From the NCBI RefSeq assembly GCF_900102535.1, contig NZ_FNBP01000008.1, positions 1 to 64,000 on the forward strand: a DNA stretch of 64,000 nt. The letters are read 5' to 3'. Below the pieces are notes generated by a model that saw nothing but the letters and a program-made list of their open reading frames with translations, had not been told where the DNA came from and made no database searches. This DNA comes from Sulfitobacter delicatus. GTDB lineage: Bacteria > Pseudomonadota > Alphaproteobacteria > Rhodobacterales > Rhodobacteraceae. The translations under genes were made by a program, and so were the position numbers. Below are positions 8,673 through 17,083 of the stretch, one piece after another. Within the stretch, counting starts at the first letter, position 1. Every line of letters starts with the position of its first letter.

Positions 8673-9941
8673 ATGAGCATTACGAGCGCCCTCCAGATCG
8701 GGGTCAGCGGGTTGCAGGCCAACTCCTCCCGAGTGCAGAATATCTCAAGCAATATCGCGAACGCCAATACTGTTGGCTACCGCCGTACGTTTTCCGAGTT
8801 TGTAACCCAGAACACCGGCTCTACCCAAGCGGGCGTGCTGACGGACAGCCGGGCGGATATCTCCTCCAACGGCAGTATCATGGCCACCGGTCGTGCAACG
8901 GATCTTGCAGTGCAGGGCGACGGATTTTTTGTTGTTTCGCGCAACCCGAATGATCCCGTCGAGTCTAACTATTATTTGACCCGCGCGGGCTCGTTTACGC
9001 CTGACCAAGACGGTAACCTGCGCAACTCCGCCGGCTATTACCTAAGCGGCTACCCGACCGACGCTTCGGGGGCGACCGGCAGTGTAAGCAGCACCAGTTA
9101 CAGCGATCTGAGCACAGTAAATATCGCCAGCTATCAGATACCTGGTACGCCTAGTTCGCTGGTTAACGTCTCGGGCAATGTTCCCTCCCAGGAAACCGGT
9201 TTGGCGACACCCGGCGCACCATTCGAATCCACTTTACGCTATGTAAATCAGCTCGGTGGCGCGGATGAGCTAACGCTCTCTTGGCAGCCCGGCTCGACTC
9301 CGAGTGAATGGACCGTCAACATCACGGATGGTGCTGGCACTGACTACGGTACCGCGACTGTCAACTTTACCGACAGCGGCGCAAATGCGGGCAGCCCAGC
9401 AAGCTATACTCCCGGCACCCTGCCAATTGATCCCGCGACCGGAGTTGTAAGTCTGACAATTAACAACGGTGCCACCCCCCAGACCCTTGATATCAGTCTG
9501 GGCGCGCCGGGCACATTTGAGGGAATGACTCAATTTGCCGGAGACTACACACCGCCTCAGTTTGACGACGACGGGACCGAAACCGGCAGTCTTGAGCGTG
9601 CTGAAATGAGCGACAGCGGCGTGCTCTTTGGTGTCTTTGACAATGGCCAGCGACGTGCCCTGTTCCAAGTTCCCTTGGCGAATGTCGCCAATCCAGATCA
9701 GATGCGCTCGGTTGACGGCAATGCCTATGTGACTACCCGCGATTCCGGTGCGGTGAACCTCGGCGGCGCGATGAGCAACGGGTTGGGGAGTGTGACTAGC
9801 GGTGCGCTCGAAGGGTCCAACGTGGATATCGCCCAAGAGTTGACGGACCTGATCCAAACCCAACGGGCCTATTCGTCGAGCGCCAAGATCATCACCACAA
9901 GTGACGAAATGCTGAGCGAAACCCTAAGTATCAAACGCTAA
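8673..9941 (+). CDS. flgE: FlgE, flagellar hook protein
   Basis: FlgE polymerises into the hook, the universal joint between rod and filament. The 422 residues show the N-terminal rod/hook motif (NISSNIANANTVGYRRTFSEF, ~residues 23-43 in shortened form), central Ser/Thr/Gly-rich beta domains, and the C-terminal GSNVDIAQELTDLIQTQRAYS motif (~380-402). AGGACAAAG precedes the ATG. It starts the flgE-K-L-I-J-N run. Confidence 0.94.
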   Translation: MSITSALQIGVSGLQANSSRVQNISSNIANANTVGYRRTFSEFVTQNTGSTQAGVLTDSRADISSNGSIMATGRATDLAVQGDGFFVVSRNPNDPVESNYYLTRAGSFTPDQDGNLRNSAGYYLSGYPTDASGATGSVSSTSYSDLSTVNIASYQIPGTPSSLVNVSGNVPSQETGLATPGAPFESTLRYVNQLGGADELTLSWQPGSTPSEWTVNITDGAGTDYGTATVNFTDSGANAGSPASYTPGTLPIDPATGVVSLTINNGATPQTLDISLGAPGTFEGMTQFAGDYTPPQFDDDGTETGSLERAEMSDSGVLFGVFDNGQRRALFQVPLANVANPDQMRSVDGNAYVTTRDSGAVNLGGAMSNGLGSVTSGALEGSNVDIAQELTDLIQTQRAYSSSAKIITTSDEMLSETLSIKR

Positions 9942-9953
9942 TCCGGTGCGTAA

Positions 9954-11372
9954 ATGAGCATCTCCTCTGCCTTTAACATCGCCCGCAGTGGCCTGAGCGT
10001 CACCGAAGGGCGTGCCAATCTGGTCGCGGGCAATATCGCCAACGCCCAGACCGAAGGCTATGCTCGGCGAGATGGCGTGCAAGTCACGACCAGCAGCGGG
10101 CAGGGGAGCATGGTCGATCTGCAGATGGCGCGGCAGATGGATGAACGCCTTGCGGGGCTAACCCGCGGCGCATCTGCCGAAGTAGGCGAGGCCGAGGTTG
10201 CCGACGAGATCCTGCGCGGCTATCTGCTGACGCTCGGAAACCCCGGCGATGAAATCTCTCCCGCGGCGCGGCTGGCCGAGTTTCAGGCCGGTCTAGACCT
10301 TTTGGCGAACAACCCGGCAGACCCGGCGGCGCAGAACGATCTGCTGTCGCGGGCACAGAATCTTGTGCAAAGCCTCAATGGCGCGGCGACCGCGCTGGAG
10401 GACAGCCGCGTACAGGCTGGAGCCAGCTACCAACAAAGCGTCAAAGACGTGAACACAGCGCTCTCTGACATCGCCAATCTGAACGAGAAGCTGCGCACTG
10501 CCGGAAACGATGGCGGCACGATCAACGGCCTGATGGACGAGATGAACCGCCGTCTCGATGCTTTGGGCACGCAAATGGATTTCACGACCCGCTGGGAATC
10601 GGACGGGTCGCTGACCCTCTACACCACCGGCGGCACTGAATTGGTCCATGGCGACAAATCGGTGACCCTGACTGCCGACTCGAGCACCGGCGCGCTCTTT
10701 GCCGGCAATGTGGACATCACCCCGAAAGCCCTTGGTGCGCGCGGGTCAGACAGCGGTCGGTTGGCCGGGTTGAGCCAGATCATTTCCCAAGACCTTCCGC
10801 AGATGAAACTGCAGTTGGATGAGCTTGCCCGCGGGCTGGTGCAGAGCTTTGAAGCCGCCGATGCGTCGCGCGCGCCGGGCGATGCCGGCCTCTTTACCGA
10901 TGCGGGCGCCGCCTTTGACCCGGCTCAGATTGATGGGCTGGCGGGACGTCTTGCGATCAACGACAGTGTGGACCCGGACCGCGGGGGCGCCCTGTGGCGC
11001 CTGCGCGATGGCGCCGCCGCAGCCGGTCCCGGTGAGCCGGGCGACAGCACCCAGATCAACAGCTTCATTGACGTGTTCGAGACCGGCTTTGCCTTCGACG
11101 CTACAAGCGGGCTCAACAGCAACGCCAAGCTTGGCGACTTCGCTGCTGACTTGGTCGGGCATCAGCACATGGTGCGCGTCACCGCTGACGCCCAAGCAGA
11201 CACCGCGCGCATCCGTTTGGTGACCTTTGAAGACAACCGCAGCGGTGTGGAAGGCGTGAACATCGATACCGAACTGCAAAAGCTGTTGGAAATTGAGCAG
11301 TCCTACGGCGCTAATTCGCAGGTGCTCAGCAGCTTGAGCGATATGCTCGATACCCTTTTGAACAGCGTGTGA
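9954..11372 (+). CDS. flgK: FlgK, hook-filament junction protein 1
   Basis: FlgK (HAP1) joins hook to filament. The 472 residues have the N-terminal D0 motif VAGNIANAQTEGYARRD (~residues 24-40) and the C-terminal GVNIDTELQKLLEIEQSYGANSQVL region (~430-455). It begins 12 bases after flgE and is followed 7 bases later by flgL, the usual junction-protein pair. Confidence 0.94.
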   Translation: MSISSAFNIARSGLSVTEGRANLVAGNIANAQTEGYARRDGVQVTTSSGQGSMVDLQMARQMDERLAGLTRGASAEVGEAEVADEILRGYLLTLGNPGDEISPAARLAEFQAGLDLLANNPADPAAQNDLLSRAQNLVQSLNGAATALEDSRVQAGASYQQSVKDVNTALSDIANLNEKLRTAGNDGGTINGLMDEMNRRLDALGTQMDFTTRWESDGSLTLYTTGGTELVHGDKSVTLTADSSTGALFAGNVDITPKALGARGSDSGRLAGLSQIISQDLPQMKLQLDELARGLVQSFEAADASRAPGDAGLFTDAGAAFDPAQIDGLAGRLAINDSVDPDRGGALWRLRDGAAAAGPGEPGDSTQINSFIDVFETGFAFDATSGLNSNAKLGDFAADLVGHQHMVRVTADAQADTARIRLVTFEDNRSGVEGVNIDTELQKLLEIEQSYGANSQVLSSLSDMLDTLLNSV

Positions 11373-11379
11373 GGATCAG

Positions 11380-12444
11380 ATGACCGAAATCTCCCGAACC
11401 GTTGCTACCGCGCTGCAGAGCCTGCGCCAGCGTGAAACCACCAGCCGCCTCTCGGCGGAGCTGGCGGATGTTTCGCAGGAGCTAAGCACCGGGCTCAAAG
11501 CGAACCCCTATGACGACCTTGGCTACAAATCCTCGGATGCCATCGCGATCCGCATGCAAGTCACGCGCAACGATGGGTTTCTGACGTCAAACAAATTGCT
11601 GGACAGTCGTTTTCTTGCTGTGGAGACTTCTCTGGGCGCAATGCGGGATGTGGGGCAGGCCGTGTTGGAACAGGCAATGACGGCGCAATCCGCGTCTGGC
11701 CCATCCACCGCTTACCTTTCACAGGCGGCGCGTTCGGCTTTGGATACTATCATCCAACGGGCGGCGGTCAGCGATAGTTCGGGCTACCTCATGGCGGGTA
11801 CCCGCCTTGAGACCAACCCATTGCAAGCATGGGACGAAGTTAACCCGGCCACTGGCTTTTCCCCCGCTGGTGCCGTCACTGATGTGATCGGCGGCCCAAT
11901 GAATTCGATGGCGGATGTGCAAGCTGCGATTGATGGGCTAAAGGCTGCCTTTAGCGACGGGGACCCTGCCAATCCGAACCGGAATTTTGAAGCGACTTTC
12001 TACAACGGCGCCCCGTCTAGCAGCCCGCCGCTGACCTCGCGCACTTCAGAGACACAGACGTTGTCGCAGAACGCACAGGCCAATGACCCGGCGATGCGCG
12101 ATTTGATGCGTGGGCTGGCGATGCTCAGCGCCGTGGACGCAAATGATATCACTGATCTCGAGGCTCGCGAAGTATGGTTAGATGAAGCCCGCAGTGCCAT
12201 CAGCAGCGGGCTTGAAGGGCTCATCGATCTTGAAACCGTCACCGGGCTGAAGCGCGGGCAGTTGCAAGACACCATGGCAGCCCAAGAAAGCCGCGCGCTG
12301 TTTCTGGACCAAGAATCGCTCAAGCTCGAAGGGGCGGACCCTTACGACGCCGCCACCCGGCTCACGCAACTGCAGAACCAACTCGACTCCAGCTACGCCG
12401 TCACCGCGCGCCTCTCGCGCCTGTCCTTCCTCAACTATCTCTGA
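11380..12444 (+). CDS. flgL: FlgL, hook-filament junction protein 3
   Basis: FlgL (HAP3) is the second junction protein on which flagellin polymerises. The 354 residues have a flagellin-like N terminus (ELADVSQELSTGLKANPYDDLG, ~residues 27-48 in shortened form) and C terminus (ATRLTQLQNQLDSSYAVTARLSRLSFLNYL). It is closely spaced after flgK and before flgI. Confidence 0.92.
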   Translation: MTEISRTVATALQSLRQRETTSRLSAELADVSQELSTGLKANPYDDLGYKSSDAIAIRMQVTRNDGFLTSNKLLDSRFLAVETSLGAMRDVGQAVLEQAMTAQSASGPSTAYLSQAARSALDTIIQRAAVSDSSGYLMAGTRLETNPLQAWDEVNPATGFSPAGAVTDVIGGPMNSMADVQAAIDGLKAAFSDGDPANPNRNFEATFYNGAPSSSPPLTSRTSETQTLSQNAQANDPAMRDLMRGLAMLSAVDANDITDLEAREVWLDEARSAISSGLEGLIDLETVTGLKRGQLQDTMAAQESRALFLDQESLKLEGADPYDAATRLTQLQNQLDSSYAVTARLSRLSFLNYL

Positions 12445-12459
12445 CCGGAACACACGACC

Positions 12460-13560
12460 ATGACCTCGATGTTCAAATTCCTTCTGATCAGCCTCACGCT
12501 GGCACTGGCCCTCCCGGCCAGCGCACAGGTGCGGATCAAGGACATCGTGACGGTTGAAGGCGTGCGGTCGAACCAATTGGTCGGCTACGGACTGGTCGTG
12601 GGCCTCAACGGCACCGGCGACAGCCTGCGCAACGCCCCTTTCACCGAGCGTGCGATTGAAGGCATGTTGGAGCGTCTCGGCATCGGCAACCTGACCGAAG
12701 ACGAAATGCGCACCGCCAACACCGCCGCTGTCATGGTCACTGCCTCCCTGCCGCCCTTCGCACGCATGGGCAGCACCATCGACGTCGTCGTATCCTCCCT
12801 GGGCGACGCATCCTCGCTGCGCGGCGGTACGCTGATTGTTACTCCGCTCACCGCAGCAGATGGTGAGATCTACGCCGTGGCCCAAGGCCCGATTGCCGTC
12901 GCCGGGTTTGCGGCTCAGGGTTTGAACGCCTCCATCGTCGAAGGTGTGCCAACAGGCGCCCGCATCGACAACGGCGCTATTGTTGAGCGTGAGGTCGCTT
13001 TTGACTTTAACGAGTTGAGCACCATCAAGCTGGCCCTGCGGAACCCCGATTTCGTCACCGCACAACGGGTGGAGCGCGCGATCAACCAAGCTGTCGGCCC
13101 CGTGGCCACGGCACTGGATTCGCGCACCATCTCGGTCACGCCTTTCGGCAAGGAATCCCTGATCGAAACTATGGCTTTGATCGAGCCGCTTCAGGTCCAG
13201 CCCGATCAGGTTGCCAAAGTGGTGATCGACGCGCGCTCCGGCACCATCGTTATTGGCGCCAATGTCCGCATTGACCAAGTTGCCGTCAGCCAAGGTGGCC
13301 TGACCGTCACCGTCCGCGATGATTTTAACGTCAGCCAGCCCGAAACCCTGTCGATTGGCGGGACCACAGTTGTGGTGCCCAACTCTTCGGTCGCGGTGGA
13401 TAAAAAAGATGCGCAGTTTGCTGTCATCGACGGGTCCGTCAGCCTTCAACGTCTGGTCGACGGGCTGAACGCCATCGGCGTCGGCGCGACCGAAACGATT
13501 TCGATCCTTCAAGCCATCAAGGCCGCGGGTGCTTTGCACGCCGACCTTGAGATTATTTAA
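12460..13560 (+). CDS. flgI: FlgI, P-ring protein
   Basis: FlgI forms the periplasmic P-ring around the rod. The 366 residues match the family length. They begin with a signal peptide ending in LPASA, followed by the highly conserved VRIKDIVTVEGVRSNQLVGYGLVVGLNGTGD (seen as consecutive blocks at ~residues 25-50). The C terminus ILQAIKAAGALHADLEII is typical. Its chaperone FlgA is encoded in the opposite-strand block at 4476. Confidence 0.97.
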   Translation: MTSMFKFLLISLTLALALPASAQVRIKDIVTVEGVRSNQLVGYGLVVGLNGTGDSLRNAPFTERAIEGMLERLGIGNLTEDEMRTANTAAVMVTASLPPFARMGSTIDVVVSSLGDASSLRGGTLIVTPLTAADGEIYAVAQGPIAVAGFAAQGLNASIVEGVPTGARIDNGAIVEREVAFDFNELSTIKLALRNPDFVTAQRVERAINQAVGPVATALDSRTISVTPFGKESLIETMALIEPLQVQPDQVAKVVIDARSGTIVIGANVRIDQVAVSQGGLTVTVRDDFNVSQPETLSIGGTTVVVPNSSVAVDKKDAQFAVIDGSVSLQRLVDGLNAIGVGATETISILQAIKAAGALHADLEII

Positions 13561-13570
13561 GGGGCTGATC

Positions 13571-13873
13571 ATGGAATTTCCGTCCTTTCCCACACCGGCC
13601 ACCGCGCCCAAAGCCACTCCGGCAACCCCCGCGGCCGATGCGGTCACCGCGGAATCGGCCAAGGAGTTTGAGGCCATGTTCCTCGGCCAGATGGTCGACG
13701 AGATGCTCTCCACCGTGAACATCGGCAGCTTTGGCGGTGGCCATGCCGAAGAGACATGGCGCAGCTTCCTGTCCAACGCGATTGGCGAAAGCATTGCCGA
13801 GCAGAACAGCACCGGAATTGCGCGCAGCATCGAGACCGCAATGGCGCGCTATCAGTCGGGAGCCGAAAAATGA
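13571..13873 (+). CDS. flgJ: FlgJ-type rod-binding protein, single domain
   Basis: FlgJ caps the growing rod. This protein has only 100 residues and consists of the rod-binding domain (EFEAMFLGQMVDEMLSTV and STGIARSIETAMARY). It lacks the C-terminal muramidase domain of enteric FlgJ. The peptidoglycan-cutting role is probably taken by the separate SltF-like enzyme at 28461. It overlaps the next gene by 4 bases (ATGA). Confidence 0.88.
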   Translation: MEFPSFPTPATAPKATPATPAADAVTAESAKEFEAMFLGQMVDEMLSTVNIGSFGGGHAEETWRSFLSNAIGESIAEQNSTGIARSIETAMARYQSGAEK

Positions 13874-14247
13874 GCGACCCCCGCAAAGCCCTCGCCGCTG
13901 TTGACGCGCTCGGCTATTTGCTGCGCCGCGAGATCGCCGCAGTCGAAGGCGGTTCTTTCGACCAACTGGTGACTTTCGCCAGCGAAAAAGCCCGAATCAC
14001 GGCGGAGCTGGAACACCAGCTAAGCGAGAACCCCGAAGCAGTCAGCAAGGACAAATTACGCGATCTAAAAGATCTGATCGCACGCGATCATCACCACCTG
14101 CAACTGGCCCGTCAGGCCACTGCAGAGATGATAAAAGAGGTTTCCGGAATCCGGGAAAAGCACAGCATTGCAGGCATTTACGGCCGAAGCGGTGCGAAGC
14201 GTGACAACCGAGCAACACTGATGACAACCGTGGACAAAAGTTTCTAA
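13870..14247 (+). CDS. FlgN-like export chaperone
   Basis: FlgN is the export chaperone of the junction proteins FlgK and FlgL. This 125-residue, mostly helical protein has the FlgN-like pattern: helices rich in Glu/Lys/Leu and a near-C-terminal IAGIYGRSG motif comparable to the YGRxG element of FlgN. The start overlaps flgJ by 4 bases. Position after flgK-flgL supports the assignment, although short helical chaperones are weakly conserved. Confidence 0.75.
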   Translation: MSDPRKALAAVDALGYLLRREIAAVEGGSFDQLVTFASEKARITAELEHQLSENPEAVSKDKLRDLKDLIARDHHHLQLARQATAEMIKEVSGIREKHSIAGIYGRSGAKRDNRATLMTTVDKSF

Positions 14248-14354
14248 TTTGCCTCAATGTTGCCAGTTTTTGGCGTAAAAACGTAATCAAGCGGGTTCGC
14301 CCCGCAGTTGTCAGAAAGACGACATAACGAACTAGAATAGTCTGGAATAACAAA
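14248..14354 (+). promoter_or_regulatory. Flagellin promoter and 5' leader
   Basis: This 107-base gap holds two small inverted repeats: GTTTTT-GGCGT-AAAAAC (14266-14282) and GCGGG-TTCGC-CCCGC (14291-14305). The Shine-Dalgarno before the flagellin ATG is weak (GGAATAACAAA). A structured leader with a weak ribosome site suits post-transcriptional control by FlbT and FlaF, which act on flagellin mRNA in Caulobacter and are encoded directly downstream. Confidence 0.45.
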
Positions 14355-15293
14355 ATGTCTTCTATCAACACAAACAACTCCGCAATGAACGCTCTGGCCA
14401 CGCTGCGGAACGTTAACCAAGGCCTGGATCAAACTCAGAACCGCATCTCGACAGGTCTGAAAGTCTCCAGCGCTGGCGACAACGCCGCCTACTTCGCCAT
14501 CTCGGAAACGATGAAGGGTGACAGCGGTATGACCAAGTCGATCAACGAAAGCTTGACGCTGACGAAGAACTCGCTCGCGACCGCAAACGTGGGTGCAGAC
14601 AGCTTCAAAGACCTCGCGCGTCAGTTCTCTGAGCGTGTTGCTTTTGCACAGGCTGGCGGTAGCGTCGACGAAGTTAAGGACGAACTTGACGAAATCGTAA
14701 AGCAGATGGACGCGTCTATCAGCCAAGCGACCTTCAACGGCGACGATCTGATCGGCTCTGGCAACACTGTTGCGACAGCTACCACAGTTGCCGCTGACGG
14801 CTCGATCAGTGCTGCCGCAACAACCACCGAAGGCGCGCGTTCTATGTCGGTCGTTACCGGTATTACCCGTAGCGGTACCGGCATCACTGCGACTTCGATG
14901 GACGTTGACGGGGTTGACCTGAAGCGGACCTACACCGACTTCGCGGCGATTGCGACAGCATTCAAATCTGGCTTCGATACTGCGGCTGGTACAAGCGAGG
15001 CGGCTAGCCAGACTTACCTCAACAACTCTCTGAGTGCTGTTGAAGGTCTGTTGGGCGAAGCGATCTCTGCTTCCACAACCCTCGGCGTTGGCCAGCAGTC
15101 GATCGAAAACCAGCAAGAGTTCTTGACTAAGCTGACCGACAACCTCGACTCCGGCGTTGGCGCCATGGTTGACGCCAACATGGAAGAAGAAGCGGCCCGT
15201 TTGCAGGCTCTGCAGGTTCAGCAGCAGCTGGCATCGCAGTCCCTGTCGATCGCCAACCAGGCACCGCAGAACATCCTGAGCCTGTTCCGCTAA
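14355..15293 (+). CDS. fliC: Flagellin, filament subunit
   Basis: This is the filament subunit, 312 residues and therefore compact. The N-terminal D0/D1 helices (NQGLDQTQNRISTGLKVSSA, ~residues 21-40) and the C-terminal helix (LASQSLSIANQAPQNILSLFR, last 21 residues, shown from the second L onward as the terminal motif) are conserved. The variable centre (~135-215) is short and rich in Thr, Ala and Ser. Only one flagellin is present in the window. Codon choice is uniform, consistent with high expression. FlaF and FlbT follow after a strong hairpin. Confidence 0.96.
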   Translation: MSSINTNNSAMNALATLRNVNQGLDQTQNRISTGLKVSSAGDNAAYFAISETMKGDSGMTKSINESLTLTKNSLATANVGADSFKDLARQFSERVAFAQAGGSVDEVKDELDEIVKQMDASISQATFNGDDLIGSGNTVATATTVAADGSISAAATTTEGARSMSVVTGITRSGTGITATSMDVDGVDLKRTYTDFAAIATAFKSGFDTAAGTSEAASQTYLNNSLSAVEGLLGEAISASTTLGVGQQSIENQQEFLTKLTDNLDSGVGAMVDANMEEEAARLQALQVQQQLASQSLSIANQAPQNILSLFR

Positions 15294-15306
15294 GGACTAG
15301 GTTAAT

Positions 15307-15335
15307 CGGGGCCGAAACCCAGCGTTTCGGCCCCG
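15307..15335 (+). terminator. Perfect 12-bp hairpin after flagellin
   Basis: CGGGGCCGAAAC (15307-15318), loop CCAGC, and GTTTCGGCCCCG (15324-15335) form a perfect 12-bp stem 13 bases after the flagellin stop. There is no T-run after it. It could terminate most transcripts, protect the abundant flagellin mRNA from 3' decay, and keep flaF-flbT expression low. Confidence 0.7.
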
Positions 15336-15397
15336 TTCCACCGCATCAGAATTTGCGGTCGGGGGACAGCAATATATAAAAACAAGGAAGAATTCCT

Positions 15398-15802
15398 ATG
15401 GGGCTGGCAGCATACAAGAAAACAATTCGCGAAAGCGAAACACCGCGGCAGATCGAGCGCCGCATTTTGTCGCGCGTCACACACGACCTCGCCGAAAAAG
15501 GCCAAGGGTTTGATGCGACCGAAGAAAAGAGCGAGCGTCTGAACATTCTCGCGTCTGGTCTTCGCGAAGCACTCTACGAGAACCAACGCTTTTGGTCGGC
15601 ACTGCGCTACGACCTGGCTGAGCCGGGCAACACCATGCCCGACGCGCTGAAAGCATCTCTTATTTCTATCGCGCTTTGGGTTGACCGTCACAGCACTGCG
15701 TTAATGGCTGGCGAAGGACGCCTTGCCGGTTTGGTTGAGATCAACGGCAATATCGCAGCCGGTTTGGCTGGGCAGACCACGCCAACAGTGCGGGGGGTAT
15801 GA
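15398..15802 (+). CDS. flaF: FlaF, flagellin synthesis regulator
   Basis: FlaF is needed for flagellin translation or secretion in alphaproteobacteria and works with FlbT. The 134 residues match the family in length and motifs: YKKTIRESETPRQIERRIL at the N terminus, then NILASGLREALYENQRFWSAL and ISIALWVDRHSTALMAGEG. The flbT start follows the stop by one base. Confidence 0.94.
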   Translation: MGLAAYKKTIRESETPRQIERRILSRVTHDLAEKGQGFDATEEKSERLNILASGLREALYENQRFWSALRYDLAEPGNTMPDALKASLISIALWVDRHSTALMAGEGRLAGLVEINGNIAAGLAGQTTPTVRGV

Positions 15803-15803
15803 A

Positions 15804-16229
15804 ATGCTAAAGCTAACCCTCCGACCCCGAGAACGCGTAGTGGTGAACGGTTGCGTGATCCGTAACGGTGATCGCCGCCAAGCGCTCACGGTAGAAAATC
15901 GCGCTGACATCGTGCGTGAATCTGACTTGCTGAAGCCAGACGCTGAATCCACGCCTGTTTCGAAGGTCTATTTCCTTGTACAGACTGCCCTGATCCGTCC
16001 CGACACTCGCGAAAAAGTATTGCCAATGATCCAAGACGGTCTGGCCGATCTCGCCTGTTGCTTCGGCGCAGATATGCGCGCTCGGATTATGGAAGCGGCA
16101 AACTTCGTCAGCATGTCCGATTTCTATAAAGCAATGAGTGAACTGCGGACTGTCTTAAAATATGAGACTGAGCTGATGCAGCTACGCCCGGTTCCCCCAG
16201 CCTCGGGTCAAGAGATGGCGCACGCATGA
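15804..16229 (+). CDS. flbT: FlbT, flagellin mRNA regulator
   Basis: FlbT represses flagellin translation by acting on the flagellin 5' leader in Caulobacter. The start at 15804 gives 141 residues beginning MLKLTLRPRERVVVNG, the conserved FlbT N terminus; SKVYFLVQTALIRPD follows in the middle. The protein ends in the DUF1217 gene's start codon (ATGA overlap), so flaF, flbT and that gene are translationally coupled. Confidence 0.94.
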   Translation: MLKLTLRPRERVVVNGCVIRNGDRRQALTVENRADIVRESDLLKPDAESTPVSKVYFLVQTALIRPDTREKVLPMIQDGLADLACCFGADMRARIMEAANFVSMSDFYKAMSELRTVLKYETELMQLRPVPPASGQEMAHA

Positions 16230-17053
16230 TTTCACTGAGCGGCATGAGCACGCAAGTGGCGGTCAAGTTGTTTGACGCAACCCGCGACAAACAGCTTGAC
16301 CTTGCTGCTCAGAATGCTGTGAACGCTCGACAAATTGAAGCCTTCCAAGAACGTGTTGGTTCGATCAGTTCCGCTAAGGAGTTGGTAGCAGATACCGAAG
16401 TCTTTTCTTTCATCATGCGCGCCTTCGATCTCGAAGATCAGATTTTTGGCAAAGCAATGATCCGCAAAGTACTGGAAAGTGACGGTGACGATCCTTCTGC
16501 CCTTGTGAATCGACTTAGCGATCCCAGAATCAAAGAGATGTATCAGGCTCTGGATTTTGAGCCCGACGGCGGTCGGAGCTTCAACCTTTATAAGACTGAA
16601 TGGCAGGACGAAATCATCGACCGTTTCAAAGAAAGGGTCGTCCTAAATGCTGCCGGTGCAGAAAACGAAGGCGCGCGGATCGCATTGGAGTTCAAATCCA
16701 AAGTTTCAGAGATCGATAATTGGCTTGATGTGCTTAAGGATGCCGATCTGGGCAGTTTCATGCGTCGCGCCTTAGGGCTGCCCGATGAAGCTATCGGCGT
16801 CGATCTCGACCGCCAGATCGCCATGTTTGAGCAGAAGTTCGACATCGAAAAGCTGAAGGACCCGGCCGAGGTCGACAAGCTCGTCTCGCGGTTTTCGGCG
16901 ATCTACGATGCGGTCGAAGGCGTATCATCGCAGTCCAGCACCGTGCTCTCGCTAATGCAGGGCGCTGTGTCGATCGGGCAGGGCAGCAGCTTTACCATCG
17001 CCACAATCGACATCCCCACGGTCAGCGGTAGCAGCTACAGCGCGTATAGCTAA
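16226..17053 (+). CDS. DUF1217-type flagellar-locus protein
   Basis: This encodes 275 residues resembling the DUF1217 family, often found in flagellar loci of alphaproteobacteria: VFSFIMRAFDLEDQIFGKAM, then SDPRIKEMYQALDF and a second similar half (VLKDADLGSFMRRALGLPDE). No signal peptide or membrane segment is seen. The C terminus (~240-275) is Ser/Thr-rich. It overlaps flbT by 4 bases, so a role in flagellin expression, export or filament assembly is plausible but unproven. Confidence 0.75.
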   Translation: MISLSGMSTQVAVKLFDATRDKQLDLAAQNAVNARQIEAFQERVGSISSAKELVADTEVFSFIMRAFDLEDQIFGKAMIRKVLESDGDDPSALVNRLSDPRIKEMYQALDFEPDGGRSFNLYKTEWQDEIIDRFKERVVLNAAGAENEGARIALEFKSKVSEIDNWLDVLKDADLGSFMRRALGLPDEAIGVDLDRQIAMFEQKFDIEKLKDPAEVDKLVSRFSAIYDAVEGVSSQSSTVLSLMQGAVSIGQGSSFTIATIDIPTVSGSSYSAYS

Positions 17054-17083
17054 GCCCGCGCGCCACGCCGAGCCAACTTAAAC

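Noticed and set aside
12178-13830. A 550-codon open frame on the minus strand
   Set aside because: It is antisense to flgL, flgI and flgJ, which have clear family motifs; its sequence is low in hydrophobic order and reflects GC-rich codon bias.
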